Assembly (NCBI GenBank): GCA_022822205.1
Contig: JAJECC010000102.1
Span: 1 to 40,865 of the forward strand
Direction: 5' to 3'
DNA: 40,865 nt
Origin: Rhodospirillales bacterium
GTDB taxonomy: Bacteria > Pseudomonadota > Alphaproteobacteria > Rhodospirillales > UBA2165
Part shown: positions 8,008-19,920 of the stretch, piece by piece
Numbering within the stretch: position 1 is the stretch's first letter
How the letters are laid out: the number at the start of each line of letters is the position of its first letter
Notes under the pieces: model-generated
Database searches by the model: none
What the model was told of the DNA's origin: nothing
What the model saw: only the letters and a program-made list of their open reading frames with translations
Program-made: the position numbers and the translations under genes

Positions 8008-9150
8008 ATGCAAGAGCAGGCCGTCATTCACGCAGGCCCGTTGTTCGACTACCGTGACCGGGTCGCCGCCGGCGAACTCGCTCCGGACCCGGCGCAGGCG
8101 CTGTTGGCTGAAAAGCTGCAAAGCCTCCATCGGGCGTTGGCCGGCTATACGCCGAGTGCCGGACACGCCGGCTGGAAGGAGCGGTTCGGACTGACCCGCC
8201 GGCGGGCCGAGCCGGTTCAGGGCCTCTACATCTATGGCGGTGTGGGCCGCGGCAAGTCCATGCTCATGGACTTGTTCTTCGGCGCCGCCTTGGTGGAAAA
8301 GAAGCGCCGCACGCATTTCCACGCCTTTCTCCAGGACGTGCACGCCAGGATGAACGCCTTCCGCGAACGTTCCGGCGGCGAGGGCGGCGACCCGATCCCG
8401 GATGTCGCCAGGGAAATTGCCGACGAGGCGTGGCTGCTTTGTTTCGATGAATTCCAGGTCGCCAACATCGTCGACGCGATGATCCTGGGGCGGTTGTTCG
8501 AGAACCTGTTCGCCCGCGACGTCGTTGTGGTTGCCACGTCCAACCGGCCGCCGCAGGACCTCTACAAGGACGGCCTGCAGCGCAACAAATTCGTTCCCTT
8601 TATCGAGATGATCAGCGAGCGGTTGGATGTGTTGGAGCTAAGCAGTCCAATCGATTATCGCCTGCGCCGGCTGAAGGGGATGAACGTTTACCACACGCCG
8701 CCCGACGGCGGCGGCCGGGCGACCCTCGACGACTACTTTGATCAGCTCACCGACGGCCGTCCGCCGGAGCCGGAGCGCATCGAGGTGAAGGGCCGGACGA
8801 TCGAGATTTCAATGGCGGTCGACGGCGTTGGCCGGGCGGATTTTGGAGATCTTTGCGACAAACCCCTGGGCCCCGCGGACTATCTGGCCATCGCCGCCCG
8901 TTATCATACCTTTGTCGTCGACGACATTCCCCTGCTGACGCCGGCGATGCGCGATGCGGCACGGCGGTTCGTCATCCTGATCGACGCCTTCTACGAGGCC
9001 AGGGTCAACCTCGTGTGTTCCGCCGCCGCGCCGCCGGCCGAGCTTTACCCCGAGGGCGAGGGGAAATTCGAATTTGAACGCCTGGTCTCCCGGCTCATCG
9101 AAATGCAGTCCGAGGAGTATATGAGCCTGCCTCATCAGCCCGGGGAGTAA
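8008..9150 (+). CDS. zapE: Cell division/AFG1-family ATPase ZapE
   Basis: AAA-type ATPase of the AFG1/ZapE family, 380 residues. Walker A GGVGRGKS lies at residues 77-84 and Walker B LLCFDEFQV at about 143-151; ATSNRPP near residue 175 is the sensor-1 region. In E. coli ZapE acts on the FtsZ ring under stress; the mitochondrial homologue AFG1 works on respiratory-chain proteins. Placement between sdhB and mdh is usual in alphaproteobacteria and fits a link to respiratory complexes, though that is inference. The 106-base gap to sdhB contains no clear promoter. Confidence 0.9.
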   Translation: MQEQAVIHAGPLFDYRDRVAAGELAPDPAQALLAEKLQSLHRALAGYTPSAGHAGWKERFGLTRRRAEPVQGLYIYGGVGRGKSMLMDLFFGAALVEKKRRTHFHAFLQDVHARMNAFRERSGGEGGDPIPDVAREIADEAWLLCFDEFQVANIVDAMILGRLFENLFARDVVVVATSNRPPQDLYKDGLQRNKFVPFIEMISERLDVLELSSPIDYRLRRLKGMNVYHTPPDGGGRATLDDYFDQLTDGRPPEPERIEVKGRTIEISMAVDGVGRADFGDLCDKPLGPADYLAIAARYHTFVVDDIPLLTPAMRDAARRFVILIDAFYEARVNLVCSAAAPPAELYPEGEGKFEFERLVSRLIEMQSEEYMSLPHQPGE

Positions 9151-9190
9151 GTCGGCTGGTTGTGAATTCGCGGTTGTAATCCCGACCGAC

Positions 9191-9223
9191 GGAACCCCCT
9201 CAACTGACGGCCGACGGGGTTCC
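9191..9223 (+). terminator. Inverted repeat after zapE
   Basis: GGAACCCC (9191-9198) and GGGGTTCC (9216-9223) form a perfect 8-bp stem with a 17-base loop, 40 bases after the zapE stop. No U tract follows, so it is at best a weak or factor-assisted terminator, or an mRNA stabiliser, before the mdh promoter region. Confidence 0.35.
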
Positions 9224-9284
9224 TGCAAGGCGCGCGGATGTACCGGCGGCGGTCCGCCGGGTGCGGACTTGCACGGGTCTCTAA

Positions 9285-10424
<1,140 letters not shown>

Positions 10425-10479
10425 GGAACCTAACGGAGAACAGGGTCTCGCCTCACCGGGTCCCGGATCGGAACTCTCA

Positions 10480-11679
10480 ATGAACATTCACGAGTATCAA
10501 GCCAAGCAACTGCTCTCCCAGTACGGGGTGGCGGTGCTGAAGGGCGGTGTCGCCTATACGCCTGCCGAAGCCGAAGCGGTCGCAAAGGATCTGGGCGGCC
10601 CCGTCTGGGTCGTGAAATCGCAAATTCACGCCGGCGGCCGGGGCAAGGGCAGGTTCGGGGAATCGTCCGCGGGCGACGGCGGCGGCGTCCGGGTGGTCAA
10701 ATCCGTCGAGGACGTGAAGGACAACGCCAACCAGATGCTCGGCGCGACCCTGGTCACCCACCAGACCGGCCCCGCCGGTAAGGAAGTGAAGCGGGTCTAT
10801 ATCGAGGACGGCTGCGATATCGATCGGGAGCTGTACCTCTCCCTGCTGGTCGACCGGGAATCCTCCCGCGTGACCGTCATCGCCTCGACGGAGGGCGGCA
10901 TGGATATCGAAGAGGTTGCCGCCTCGGCGCCGGAGAAGATTCAGACCGTGTCCATCGATCCCGCCGTCGGCATGCAGAGCTACAACGCCCGCCAGGTGGC
11001 ATTCGGGCTCGGCCTCGGCGGCGACCAGGTGAAAGCCGCGGTAACCTTCCTGATGTCCATGTACAAGGCGTTCGTCGATCTCGATGCCAGCATGGTTGAG
11101 GTCAACCCGCTCGTGGTCACCAAGGGCGGCGAAGTCGTCGCCTTGGACGCCAAGATGAATGTCGACGACAACGCGCTTTACCGGCACAAGGATGTCGAAG
11201 AAATGCGGGACGAGGACGAGCAGGACCCGGCGGAACTGGAGGCCGAGCGTCACGACCTCAATTACATCAAGCTCGACGGATCCATCGGGTGCATGGTCAA
11301 CGGCGCGGGCCTCGCCATGGCGACGATGGACATCATCAAGCTCCACGGCGGTGAGCCGGCCAACTTCCTCGACGTCGGCGGCGGCGCGACCAAGGAGCGC
11401 GTGACCACCGCCTTCAAGCTGATCCTGTCGGACAGCAATGTGGAAGGCATTCTGGTCAATATATTCGGCGGCATCATGCGTTGCGACGTCATCGCCGAGG
11501 GCGTAGTCGCCGCGGCCCGCGAGGTGTCCCTGGGTGTACCCCTGGTGGTTCGTTTGGAAGGCACCAACGTCGACCTGGGCAAACAGATTATGGCCCAATC
11601 CGGGCTGCCCATCATCTCGGCGGACGACCTCGCGGATGCGGCGGAGAAAATTGTCGAAGCCGTGCAGGAGGCGGGCTGA
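10480..11679 (+). CDS. sucC: Succinate-CoA ligase (ADP-forming), beta subunit
   Basis: Beta chain of succinyl-CoA synthetase, 399 residues; it carries out substrate-level phosphorylation together with SucD. The start [12 protein letters not shown] is the family N-terminus. [12 protein letters not shown] (about residues 46-57) belongs to the ATP-grasp nucleotide site, and GGGATKERV and [10 protein letters not shown] to the C-terminal CoA-ligase domain. I placed the start at ATG 10480; the frame is open further upstream but that part overlaps the mdh tail. Its stop overlaps the sucD start by one base (TGATG). Malate-CoA ligase (MtkA) is related, but the neighbouring sucAB and lpd favour the TCA enzyme. 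Confidence 0.95.
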   Translation: MNIHEYQAKQLLSQYGVAVLKGGVAYTPAEAEAVAKDLGGPVWVVKSQIHAGGRGKGRFGESSAGDGGGVRVVKSVEDVKDNANQMLGATLVTHQTGPAGKEVKRVYIEDGCDIDRELYLSLLVDRESSRVTVIASTEGGMDIEEVAASAPEKIQTVSIDPAVGMQSYNARQVAFGLGLGGDQVKAAVTFLMSMYKAFVDLDASMVEVNPLVVTKGGEVVALDAKMNVDDNALYRHKDVEEMRDEDEQDPAELEAERHDLNYIKLDGSIGCMVNGAGLAMATMDIIKLHGGEPANFLDVGGGATKERVTTAFKLILSDSNVEGILVNIFGGIMRCDVIAEGVVAAAREVSLGVPLVVRLEGTNVDLGKQIMAQSGLPIISADDLADAAEKIVEAVQEAG

Positions 11680-12554
11680 TGGCTGTTCTGGTCGGCAATG
11701 ACACCAAGGTTATCTGCCAGGGCTTTACCGGCTCGCAGGGAACCTTCCACTCGGAACAGGCCATCGCCTACGGCACCCGGATGGTGGGCGGCGTGACGCC
11801 CGGCAAGGGCGGCTCGACCCATCTCGACCTGCCGGTCTTCGATACGGTGCAGGATGCGGTGGATGCCACCAGGGCGAACGCATCGGTGATCTATGTCCCG
11901 CCGCCATTCGCCGCCGAGGCCATCCTCGAGGCGATCAACGCGGAGATCGGGTTGGTGGTGTGTATCACCGAAGGCATTCCCGTGCTCGACATGGTCAGGG
12001 TCAAACGGGTCCTCAACGGGTCCGGGACCAGGCTGGTCGGACCCAACTGTCCGGGCGTGATCACGCCGGGTGAATGCAAGATCGGCATCATGCCGGGCCA
12101 CATTCATCAGAGAGGCAATATCGGCATTGTGTCGCGTTCCGGCACGCTGACCTACGAAGCGGTTGCACAGACCAGTGCGGCGGGTCTGGGCCAGACCACG
12201 TGCATCGGCATCGGCGGCGACCCGGTGAACGGCACCAACTTTATCGAATGTCTGGAAATGTTCCTCGCGGACGGCGAGACCGAGGGCATCGTGATGATCG
12301 GCGAGATCGGCGGTTCGGCCGAGGAAGACGCGGCCGAGTTCTACAAACGGTCGAAATCCAGGAAACCCCTGGTCGGCTTTATCGCCGGTGTCACGGCGCC
12401 GCCCGGCCGCCGAATGGGTCACGCGGGGGCGATCATCTCGGGCGGCAAAGGCGGCGCGGGCGACAAGATCGAGGCCATGAAGAGCGCGGGGATCGAGGTA
12501 TCGGATTCTCCGGCGGCTCTCGGCGAAACCATGGCAAGGGTCATGAACGGATAA
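11679..12554 (+). CDS. sucD: Succinate-CoA ligase (ADP-forming), alpha subunit
   Basis: Alpha chain of succinyl-CoA synthetase, 291 residues. Contains the CoA-binding Rossmann start ([19 protein letters not shown]), [20 protein letters not shown], and the phospho-histidine segment [18 protein letters not shown] near residue 247, whose His carries phosphate from succinyl-phosphate to the nucleotide. The start shares one base with the sucC stop, so the two chains are made by coupled translation, as expected for a fixed-ratio complex. The sequence upstream in the same frame is a shadow of sucC. Confidence 0.96.
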   Translation: MAVLVGNDTKVICQGFTGSQGTFHSEQAIAYGTRMVGGVTPGKGGSTHLDLPVFDTVQDAVDATRANASVIYVPPPFAAEAILEAINAEIGLVVCITEGIPVLDMVRVKRVLNGSGTRLVGPNCPGVITPGECKIGIMPGHIHQRGNIGIVSRSGTLTYEAVAQTSAAGLGQTTCIGIGGDPVNGTNFIECLEMFLADGETEGIVMIGEIGGSAEEDAAEFYKRSKSRKPLVGFIAGVTAPPGRRMGHAGAIISGGKGGAGDKIEAMKSAGIEVSDSPAALGETMARVMNG

Positions 12555-12596
12555 CGCGTCCCCAACGCGGTCCGGCGCGCGGAAATAGGCGGGACC

Positions 12597-15545
12597 ATGG
12601 CGAACGAAACGGATTCCATTTTCACCGGCGCCAACGGGGCGTTCATTGCCCGGTTGCACGAGACCTACCTGGATGACCCGTCGTCCGTGGATGCGGGCTG
12701 GCAGGCCCTGTTCGCCGAGATGGCCGATGATCCGGCGGCTGTTCGGGGAGAGGTCGCAGGCGCCAGTTGGGCGCCGCCGCTTCCGCCGCTCGAAGGGGCC
12801 GACGGGAACGGCGGCACCGCGAAAAAGGAAGCCGAGGCGCCCGCAGCCGCCGTTTCAGGCGATGCCGAGGACGCGGCCCGGGATTCGGTCCGCATTCGCA
12901 TTCTCGTCCGTTCATTCAGGGTGCGGGGTCACCTGGCCGCATCATTCGACCCCCTGGGTCTTCAAGGCGCCGGCTATCTGAAGGAGCTGGACTACAAGCA
13001 TTACGGATTCACCGACGAAGATCTGGACCGGACGTTTTACCTCGACACGACGACGCCGCTCTGCGGCAGGGAGCGCGCCACGCTGCGCGAAGTATTGGAG
13101 ATCTTGCGGGAGAGCTACTGCTCGTCCATCGGCGTCGAGTACATGCACATGCAGGAAATCGAGCAGCGGGCCTGGATCCAGGAGAACGTCGAAGGCGTCG
13201 ACTACCGCACGAATTACTCCGATGATCAAAAAAAGAACATCTACAGGGACATTGTCGAGGCGGAGGGCTTCGAAAACTACCTTCAGGTAAAACACACCGG
13301 AACCAAGCGCTTCGGTCTCGATGGCGGGGAAAGCATGATCCCGTGCATCGAACGCATGCTGCGGACCGCCGCCCATGCGGGGATCAAGGAAGTGGTCATC
13401 GGGATGCCCCACCGAGGCCGTCTCAACGTGCTGGCGCGGACGCTCGGCAAACCCCATGTGGCAATCTTCTCGGAGTTTCAGGGCAACTCGGCGCATCCCG
13501 AAGATGTCCAGGGCTCCGGTGACGTGAAATACCACTTGGGCGCGTCCGCCGACCGGGAGTTCACCGGAGGCGCGATTCACCTGTCATTGACCGCCAATCC
13601 ATCGCATCTGGAATGCGTCAATCCGGTGGTCGTCGGCAAGGTGCGCGCCAAGCAGACCATCCGCGACGACGAGGCGCGCGAGCAGGTAATGGGTCTGCTG
13701 CTGCACGGTGACGCGGCATTCGCCGGACAGGGGATTGTCCCCGAAACCCTCGATATGTCGCAACTCCGCGGTTACCGCACCGGCGGCACCATCCACATCA
13801 TCGTCAACAATCAGATCGGCTTCACCACCAACCCCAACGCGTCGCGTTCGACCCCTTATCCGACGGATGTCGCCAAGGGGCTCCAGGCGCCCATCTTCCA
13901 CGTCAACGGTGATGACCCCATCGCCGTGTGCCGGGTCGCCGACCTGGCGGTACTGTTCCGTCAGAAGTTCAAGCGGGACGTGGTCATCGACATGTTCTGC
14001 TATCGGCGCCATGGGCACAACGAGGGTGACGAGCCCATGTTCACCCAGCCGATCATGTACAAGACCATCGCCGGGCATCCGCCGACCCGGGAGATTTTCC
14101 GCGAGGCGCTGATCAGGGATGGCGTGATGACGGCTGAGGAGGCCGACAAGATCGAGAGCGACTTCAAGGCGCATCTCGATGCCGAATTCGAGGCCGCATC
14201 GTCGTATAGGACCAACAAGGCCGATTGGCTGGAGGGGGTTTGGGACGGACTGGTCCACCTTCATCAGGACGAGGAAGAGATGAAGGAGGGTCCGACCGGG
14301 GTCGAACTCGGCCGGCTCAAGGAGATTGGGCTGTCACTGGCCCGGGTGCCCGAGGACATCAACGTCAATCCCAAACTGCTGCGCCAACTCAAGGCCAAAG
14401 CGGCGATGATGGAAACCGGCGAGGGCCTGGATTGGGCAATGGGCGAAGCGCTGGCCTACGGCTCGCTATTGATGGAAGGCTGCCGGGTTCGATTGTCGGG
14501 GCAGGATTCCGCCCGCGGAACCTTCTCTCACCGGCATGCGGCAATTATCGACCAGGTGACCGAAAAGCGATACTACCCGTTGAGCGAGCTCAGCCCCGGT
14601 CAGGCGGCATTCGAGGTGATGGACAGCCCGTTGTCCGAGTTCGCGGTCGTCGGTTTCGAGTACGGCTATGCACTGGCGGATCCCAACACGCTGACCATCT
14701 GGGAGGCGCAGTTCGGCGATTTCGCCAACACGGCGCAGGTGATCTTCGATCAGTTCCTGTCGTCCGGCGAATCCAAGTGGCTGCGGCTTTGCGGACTGGT
14801 CATGCTGCTGCCTCATGGGATGGAGGGGCAGGGTCCGGAGCACTCGTCCGCCCGCCTGGAGCGATTCCTGCAGCTCTGCGCCGAAGACAATATGCAGGTG
14901 ATGAACATCACCACGCCGGCCAATTTCTTCCATGCCCTGCGCCGTCAAATTCAACGGAACTTCCGCAAACCCTTGGTCGTGATGTCACCCAAGTCACTGC
15001 TGCGGCACAAGCTCAATGTCTCGCGGCTCGAGGACTTCGGCCCTGATAGCCAGTTCTGGCGCACCCTGGGGGAGGTCGACGAACTGGTGCCGGACGAGAA
15101 GGTCAAACGGGTCGTCCTATGCTCGGGCAAGGTCTATTACGACCTGTTGGAAGCGCGCCGTGAGCAGGAGATCGACGACATCGCGATTTTGCGGATCGAG
15201 CAGCTGTATCCCTGGCCGCGGGACGCCCTGATCAGCCGGGTCGGGCGCTATCCCGACGCCGATGTGGTCTGGTGTCAGGAAGAGCCCGCCAACATGGGTG
15301 CCTGGTCGTTCCTCAACTACCGAATGGAGTATGTGATGAAGAGCGTCGGCGGAAAGATGGCCGGGAAACGGCCCGTCTTCGTCGGCCGGCCGGCATCGGC
15401 CTCTCCGGCCGCCGGCTCTCTCAAAGTTCACAATATGGAACAGGCGCTGCTCGTGGAGAAGGCCCTGACCTGGAAGGTGGACAAATTGCGGCAGCCGTTC
15501 CAGCGCATTGAAGATCCGGATCCCAATCCGGTTACCATCGGCTGA
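12597..15545 (+). CDS. sucA: 2-oxoglutarate dehydrogenase E1 component
   Basis: Thiamine-diphosphate-dependent E1 of the 2-oxoglutarate dehydrogenase complex, 982 residues; it decarboxylates 2-oxoglutarate and passes the succinyl group to lipoyl-E2. The N-terminal segment ([28 protein letters not shown]) is the E2-binding arm of SucA. Later landmarks are [12 protein letters not shown] (about residue 269), [12 protein letters not shown], and [11 protein letters not shown] (about 469-479). The C-terminal half carries [23 protein letters not shown] and SPKSLLRHK. An Ala/Pro-rich linker lies at about residues 45-95. It is followed 11 bases later by sucB. Confidence 0.97.
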   Translation: MANETDSIFTGANGAFIARLHETYLDDPSSVDAGWQALFAEMADDPAAVRGEVAGASWAPPLPPLEGADGNGGTAKKEAEAPAAAVSGDAEDAARDSVRIRILVRSFRVRGHLAASFDPLGLQGAGYLKELDYKHYGFTDEDLDRTFYLDTTTPLCGRERATLREVLEILRESYCSSIGVEYMHMQEIEQRAWIQENVEGVDYRTNYSDDQKKNIYRDIVEAEGFENYLQVKHTGTKRFGLDGGESMIPCIERMLRTAAHAGIKEVVIGMPHRGRLNVLARTLGKPHVAIFSEFQGNSAHPEDVQGSGDVKYHLGASADREFTGGAIHLSLTANPSHLECVNPVVVGKVRAKQTIRDDEAREQVMGLLLHGDAAFAGQGIVPETLDMSQLRGYRTGGTIHIIVNNQIGFTTNPNASRSTPYPTDVAKGLQAPIFHVNGDDPIAVCRVADLAVLFRQKFKRDVVIDMFCYRRHGHNEGDEPMFTQPIMYKTIAGHPPTREIFREALIRDGVMTAEEADKIESDFKAHLDAEFEAASSYRTNKADWLEGVWDGLVHLHQDEEEMKEGPTGVELGRLKEIGLSLARVPEDINVNPKLLRQLKAKAAMMETGEGLDWAMGEALAYGSLLMEGCRVRLSGQDSARGTFSHRHAAIIDQVTEKRYYPLSELSPGQAAFEVMDSPLSEFAVVGFEYGYALADPNTLTIWEAQFGDFANTAQVIFDQFLSSGESKWLRLCGLVMLLPHGMEGQGPEHSSARLERFLQLCAEDNMQVMNITTPANFFHALRRQIQRNFRKPLVVMSPKSLLRHKLNVSRLEDFGPDSQFWRTLGEVDELVPDEKVKRVVLCSGKVYYDLLEARREQEIDDIAILRIEQLYPWPRDALISRVGRYPDADVVWCQEEPANMGAWSFLNYRMEYVMKSVGGKMAGKRPVFVGRPASASPAAGSLKVHNMEQALLVEKALTWKVDKLRQPFQRIEDPDPNPVTIG

Positions 15546-15556
15546 TCGAGGTTCTT

Positions 15557-17113
15557 ATGGCGACGGAAATCAAGGTGCCCACTCTCGGCGAGTCCCTCTC
15601 CGAGGCGACGGTCGCCACCTGGCTCAAATCGGTGGGCGATACGGTGAGCGCCGATGAGCCGTTGCTGGAACTGGAGACGGATAAGGTGACGGTCGAGGTC
15701 AACGCGCCTGCCGCCGGCACCCTTACGGAAATCCTCGCCGATGTCGGCGCCGACGTGGAAGTCGGTGCGGTGCTGGGAAAGATTGACGGGGAAGGCGGAC
15801 CGGCGGCGGCGCCCGCGGAAGCCGTGCCGGCAGCCGAGGCGGCGCCGGCCGAAACCCCCGCACCTTCCGCACCGGCCGGTGGGGATGATGTCCGGATCGT
15901 CGTGCCGGCGCTGGGTGAATCCATCGCCGAGGCGACCGTCGGCAACTGGTTGAAGTCGGTCGGCGACGCGGTTGCCGCGGACGAGCCGCTGGTGGAGCTG
16001 GAAACCGATAAGGTGTCCGTCGAGGTGAACGCGCCTGCCGCCGGCACGCTGACGGCCATTGCGGCGGAAGCCGGGTCCGAGGTCGAGGTGGGCGCCGTTT
16101 TGGGCGTCATCGGGTCCGGTGATGGCACGGCGGCTGCCGCCCCTGCCGCCGAGGCCGCTCCCGCGGCGCCCGCCCCATCACCGGCCGCGGGCGAGACGAC
16201 CCTGTCGCCCGCCGTACGAAAACTCGTTGAAGATGAAGGACTCGATCCGGCGCTCATTCCGGCGACGGGCAAGGATGGCCGGCTGACCAAGGGTGATGTG
16301 CTGAATTACATGAAGTCCGGCGGTGCGGCGGCGCCTGCCGCGGCTCCGGCGGCCGCGTCGGCACCGGCGGGCGCCGAGGCTCCCAGTGTTCAAATCCCGG
16401 CGAAGCCGGCGGGTCCGCGCGAGGAGCGCGTCCGCATGTCCAAGCTCCGCAAGGTCATCGCCTCCCGGCTGAAGGAAGCCCAGAACACGGCGGCCATGCT
16501 GACGACGTTCAACGAGGTGGACATGAGCGCGGTGTTGGAGGCGCGCGCCGCCTACCGGGACGCCTTCGAAAAGCGCCACGGCGTCCGGCTTGGTTTCATG
16601 AGTTTCTTCGTCAAGTCGGCGATTGTCGCCCTGCGCGAGTTTCCGGCGGTGAATGCCGAGATCGACGGCGATGAGTTGGTCTACAAGAACCATTACGACA
16701 TCGGCGTCGCCGTCGGCACGCCGCAGGGTCTCGTGGTGCCGGTGATCCGCGATGCCGACGCCATGGGGTTCGCCGATATCGAGAAGGCCATCGTCGACTT
16801 CGGCGCCCGGGCGCGGGACGGCAAGCTGGGGCTCGACGAAATGACCGGCGGGACCTTCACTATCTCCAACGGCGGCATTTACGGCTCCATGCTGTCGACG
16901 CCGATCCTCAATACGCCCCAGTCGGGGATCCTGGGGATGCACAACATCACCAAGCGTCCGGTGGTGATCGACGACGAGATCGCCGTCCGGCCGATGATGT
17001 ATCTGGCGCTCAGCTACGATCACCGGATCATTGACGGCCGCGAGGCGGTTTCCTTCCTGGTCCGCATCAAGCAATGTATCGAGGATCCGCGGCGCATCAT
17101 GCTGGACATGTAG
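15557..17113 (+). CDS. sucB: 2-oxoglutarate dehydrogenase E2 (dihydrolipoyl succinyltransferase) with two lipoyl domains
   Basis: Core acyltransferase of the 2-oxoglutarate dehydrogenase complex, 518 residues, clearly longer than the common 400-430. The reason is a duplicated lipoyl domain: domain 1 at residues 1-78 (lipoyl Lys43 in ETDKVTVEV) and domain 2 at about 110-188 (Lys152 in ETDKVSVEV), joined by an Ala/Pro/Glu linker. A peripheral subunit-binding domain follows (about 216-253, [18 protein letters not shown]), then another Ala/Pro linker and the catalytic domain (about 288-518) with His489-X3-Asp493-Gly in YDHRIIDG. The neighbouring sucA identifies it as E2o rather than pyruvate E2. 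Confidence 0.95.
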   Translation: MATEIKVPTLGESLSEATVATWLKSVGDTVSADEPLLELETDKVTVEVNAPAAGTLTEILADVGADVEVGAVLGKIDGEGGPAAAPAEAVPAAEAAPAETPAPSAPAGGDDVRIVVPALGESIAEATVGNWLKSVGDAVAADEPLVELETDKVSVEVNAPAAGTLTAIAAEAGSEVEVGAVLGVIGSGDGTAAAAPAAEAAPAAPAPSPAAGETTLSPAVRKLVEDEGLDPALIPATGKDGRLTKGDVLNYMKSGGAAAPAAAPAAASAPAGAEAPSVQIPAKPAGPREERVRMSKLRKVIASRLKEAQNTAAMLTTFNEVDMSAVLEARAAYRDAFEKRHGVRLGFMSFFVKSAIVALREFPAVNAEIDGDELVYKNHYDIGVAVGTPQGLVVPVIRDADAMGFADIEKAIVDFGARARDGKLGLDEMTGGTFTISNGGIYGSMLSTPILNTPQSGILGMHNITKRPVVIDDEIAVRPMMYLALSYDHRIIDGREAVSFLVRIKQCIEDPRRIMLDM

Positions 17114-17140
17114 CCGGGGCCCGGGAGAGCGAGGAATAGA

Positions 17141-18547
17141 ATGGCTGACAACAATTTCGACGTCGTCGTTATCGGCGCCGGCCCGGGCGGCTACGTGGCC
17201 GCCATCCGCGCGGCCCAATTGGGCCTGAGCGCCGCCATCGTCGAGAAGCGGGAGACCCTGGGCGGCACCTGCCTGAATGTCGGCTGCATCCCGTCCAAGG
17301 CGCTGCTTCACACCTCGCACATGTATCATGCCGCCCACGACGGATTCGCCGCCATGGGCATCAAGGCGTCCAAGGTGGGCCTCGATCTGAAGGCGATGAT
17401 GGCCTACAAGGATGGGGTGGTCGGCGACACCGTCAAGGGTGTCGATTACCTGATGAAAAAGAACAAGATCACCCGGCTTCTCGGCACCGGCTCCATTCCG
17501 GCCGCCGGCCGGGTGACGGTGACCGGCGCGGACGGCAAGGCCGAAACGATTCAGGCCGGGAATATCATCATCGCCACCGGGTCCGGCGTGACGCCGCTTC
17601 CGGGTGTGGACATCGACGAAAAGCAGATTGTTTCGTCCACCGGCGCTCTGGAACTGCCCAAGGTCCCGAAGACCATGGCGGTGATCGGCGCCGGGGTCAT
17701 CGGCCTGGAACTGGGTTCGGTGTGGAGCCGGTTGGGCGCGGAGGTCACCGTCATCGAGTTCCTCGACCACGTGCTGCCCGGCATGGACGCCGAGATCTCC
17801 AAGCACATGCAGCGAACCCTCAAGAAGCAGAAGATCGGTTTGAAGCTTTCCAGCAAGGTTACCGGCGCCAGGAAATCCAAGACCTCGGTCACGCTCGATG
17901 TCGAGCCGGTTGCCGGCGGCGAGGCGGCGCAGGTGAAGGCCGACGTGGTCCTGGTCGCCGTTGGCCGGCGTCCCTACACCGACGGCCTGGGCCTGGAGGG
18001 GCTGGGGATCGAACCGGACAAGGGTTTCATTCCGGTGGACGCCCATTTCCAAACCAAGGTTCCGGGCGTCTACGCCATTGGCGACGTTATCGGCGGGGCC
18101 ATGCTGGCCCACAAGGCCGAGGATGAGGGCGTGGCGGTCGCCGAGATCATCGCCGGTCAGTCCGGCCATATCGATTACGACGCCATTCCGGGAATCGTCT
18201 ACACCTGGCCCGAGGTGGCGGGGCTCGGCAAGACCGAGGAGCAGCTCAAGGAAGCCGGGATCGAATACAATGTCGGCAAGTTCCCGTTCACCGCCAACGC
18301 GCGGGCGCGCGCCATGGGCGACACGGACGGGTTCGTGAAAATCCTCGCCGACAAGGAGACCGACCGGGTCCTCGGCGTCCACATTCTCGGTCCCGCCGCG
18401 GGTGATCTCATCCAGGAATGCGTCGCGGTCATGGAGTTCGGCGGATCGGCCGAGGACATCGCCCGCACCTGTCACGGCCATCCGGGGTTGCCCGAGGCGG
18501 TCAAGGAAGCCGCCCTCGATGCCGGCGGCCGGGCGCTGCACATCTAG
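17141..18547 (+). CDS. lpd: Dihydrolipoyl dehydrogenase (E3)
   Basis: FAD-dependent disulfide reductase that reoxidises the lipoyl groups of SucB and makes NADH, 468 residues. FAD motif GAGPGGYVAAIRAAQLG at about 12-28; redox-active pair in GGTCLNVGCIPSKALL at about 41-56; NAD motif GAGVIGLELGSVWSRLGAEVT near residue 185; AIGDVIGGAMLAHKAEDEG near 308; and the C-terminal His-Glu pair in CHGHPGLPEAVKEAAL. GGGAGAGCGAGGA upstream gives a ribosome site. It ends the sucAB-lpd run. Confidence 0.96.
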   Translation: MADNNFDVVVIGAGPGGYVAAIRAAQLGLSAAIVEKRETLGGTCLNVGCIPSKALLHTSHMYHAAHDGFAAMGIKASKVGLDLKAMMAYKDGVVGDTVKGVDYLMKKNKITRLLGTGSIPAAGRVTVTGADGKAETIQAGNIIIATGSGVTPLPGVDIDEKQIVSSTGALELPKVPKTMAVIGAGVIGLELGSVWSRLGAEVTVIEFLDHVLPGMDAEISKHMQRTLKKQKIGLKLSSKVTGARKSKTSVTLDVEPVAGGEAAQVKADVVLVAVGRRPYTDGLGLEGLGIEPDKGFIPVDAHFQTKVPGVYAIGDVIGGAMLAHKAEDEGVAVAEIIAGQSGHIDYDAIPGIVYTWPEVAGLGKTEEQLKEAGIEYNVGKFPFTANARARAMGDTDGFVKILADKETDRVLGVHILGPAAGDLIQECVAVMEFGGSAEDIARTCHGHPGLPEAVKEAALDAGGRALHI

Positions 18548-18564
18548 GCGCTCGTCCCGGCACG

Positions 18565-18921
18565 ATGATCGTTCTCCTCCCCGAAACCTCGGGCAATGTC
18601 ATCGGGGTGAAGGTCGTCGGCAAACTGACCGAGGCCGATTTTATCGAGACCGTCCCCGGCATCGAGGCCATCTTCGCCCGTCACGGCAAGGTCCGTTTCC
18701 TGGTCGACCTCACGGGGTTCGACGGCTGGAACTGGCAGGCGGCGTGGGACGACTTCGCCTTCGGCATCAAACATTGGGGCGACATCGAGAAGATGGCCAT
18801 CGTCACCGATTCCCGATGGGAGGGTCTGGCCGCAAAATTCGCCGGCGTCCTCATGCACGCCGAAGTGAAATCGTATAGCTCACCGGAAATAAGACGCGCC
18901 TGGGCGTGGACGCGGGCCTAA
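18565..18921 (+). CDS. SpoIIAA-like / STAS-SEC14 domain protein
   Basis: Small soluble protein of 118 residues that looks like the SpoIIAA-like (STAS/SEC14-fold) family: an alternating strand-helix pattern with GVKVVGKLTEADFIETVPGIE near the start, VRFLVDLTGFDGWNWQAAWDDFAFGIKHWGDIEKMAIVTDSRW in the middle, and an ending rich in hydrophobic and charged residues. Members bind small lipophilic ligands or act as regulatory modules; the role here is unknown. It starts 17 bases after lpd in the same direction and ends nine bases before the convergent xerC stop. ATG 18565 was chosen because the upstream extension in this frame only shadows lpd. Confidence 0.75.
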   Translation: MIVLLPETSGNVIGVKVVGKLTEADFIETVPGIEAIFARHGKVRFLVDLTGFDGWNWQAAWDDFAFGIKHWGDIEKMAIVTDSRWEGLAAKFAGVLMHAEVKSYSSPEIRRAWAWTRA

Positions 18922-18930
18922 AGCGGTTCG

Positions 18931-19920
18931 CTACTCGCGATCTCCGGTCCTTCGGGCGCGGGGATGCGCGTCCTTGTAAACCTCCATCAGGCGCGCCTGG
19001 TCCACCTCCGTGTAGCGTTGGGTGGTCGAAAGCGAAGCGTGTCCGAGCAGCTCCTGGATGGTCCTGAGATCGCCGCCGTCGGCCAACAGGTGCGTGGCGA
19101 AGGAATGGCGAAGGGCATGAGGCGTCGCGGTCTCGGGCAGGCCGAGATCGGCACGAACCTTCCGCATCTGCCGTTGGACCACACCGGGGTTGAGCCGTTT
19201 CCCCCGGGCGCCCACGAACAATGGGTCCTCGGGTCCGAGGCCGAACGGACAGAGGTCCAGATAACGCCGGATGCGCTCCATGATCACCGGCAGGACCGGG
19301 ACCAGACGCTGCTTGTTGCCCTTGCCGGTAATGGTCAGCACATCGCCTTCCGGAACATCACCCACATCGAGGCCGAGGGCCTCGCCGATCCGGAGGCCGC
19401 AGCCGTAGAGCAGGGTGAAGAGCGCCACATCGCGGGCGGCGAGCCACGGTTCGTCGTGGAACAGCGCGGCCCGGTCGAGGGCTTCCAGCGCCTCCGTTGC
19501 GCCCAACGGCTTCGGCAGCGATTTCGGCAATTTCGGGGTGCGCACCGCTTTGACGGCGGCGTTCGTGACGGCGCCGGTCCGGTCCAGATGACGGAAAAAG
19601 TTGCGCAGCGTCGACATGGATCTTGCCGTCGACGACCGCGCAAGTCCCTGATTGCTCCGCTGGGCGAGATAGCCCCGAAAATCCGCCGCCGACAGTCCCT
19701 CCAGATCACTCAATCCCGGCGGATATCCAAGATGATCCGAGAGGTAGCGGAAGAATTTGGCCAGATCCCGGCCGTATCCGGCCAGGGTGTGCGCCGAGCA
19801 GCGCCGCTCGCTCAGCAGCCATTCGCGCCAGCCGGCGATCGCCGTTTTGACCGCCGGCTCGGCGGCAATCGTCTCAAGGGGGCCGGTGGCCCGGGACTCT
19901 AGGTGTTCCGGGGCAGCCAT
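18931..19920 (-). CDS. xerC: Tyrosine recombinase XerC
   Basis: Site-specific recombinase that resolves chromosome dimers at dif with XerD, 329 residues. An N-terminal SAM-like domain spans about 25-115 and the catalytic domain about 140-315. From ATG 19920 the catalytic set is Arg177 (CGLRIGEAL), Lys in the TGKGNKQR beta-hairpin, His268 and Arg271 (HALRHSFATH), His294 (LGHASLST) and the nucleophile Tyr303 (QRYTEVD). A TTG four codons upstream (19932) is possible but ATG is preferred. It overlaps the end of the DUF484 gene by 22 bases, so the two are translated together, as in many proteobacteria. Confidence 0.93.
   Translation of the reverse strand: MAAPEHLESRATGPLETIAAEPAVKTAIAGWREWLLSERRCSAHTLAGYGRDLAKFFRYLSDHLGYPPGLSDLEGLSAADFRGYLAQRSNQGLARSSTARSMSTLRNFFRHLDRTGAVTNAAVKAVRTPKLPKSLPKPLGATEALEALDRAALFHDEPWLAARDVALFTLLYGCGLRIGEALGLDVGDVPEGDVLTITGKGNKQRLVPVLPVIMERIRRYLDLCPFGLGPEDPLFVGARGKRLNPGVVQRQMRKVRADLGLPETATPHALRHSFATHLLADGGDLRTIQELLGHASLSTTQRYTEVDQARLMEVYKDAHPRARRTGDRE

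Noticed and set aside
16178..18541. 787-codon frame antisense to sucB and lpd
   Set aside because: GC-rich codon use keeps this antisense frame open; both sense genes have full domain signatures.
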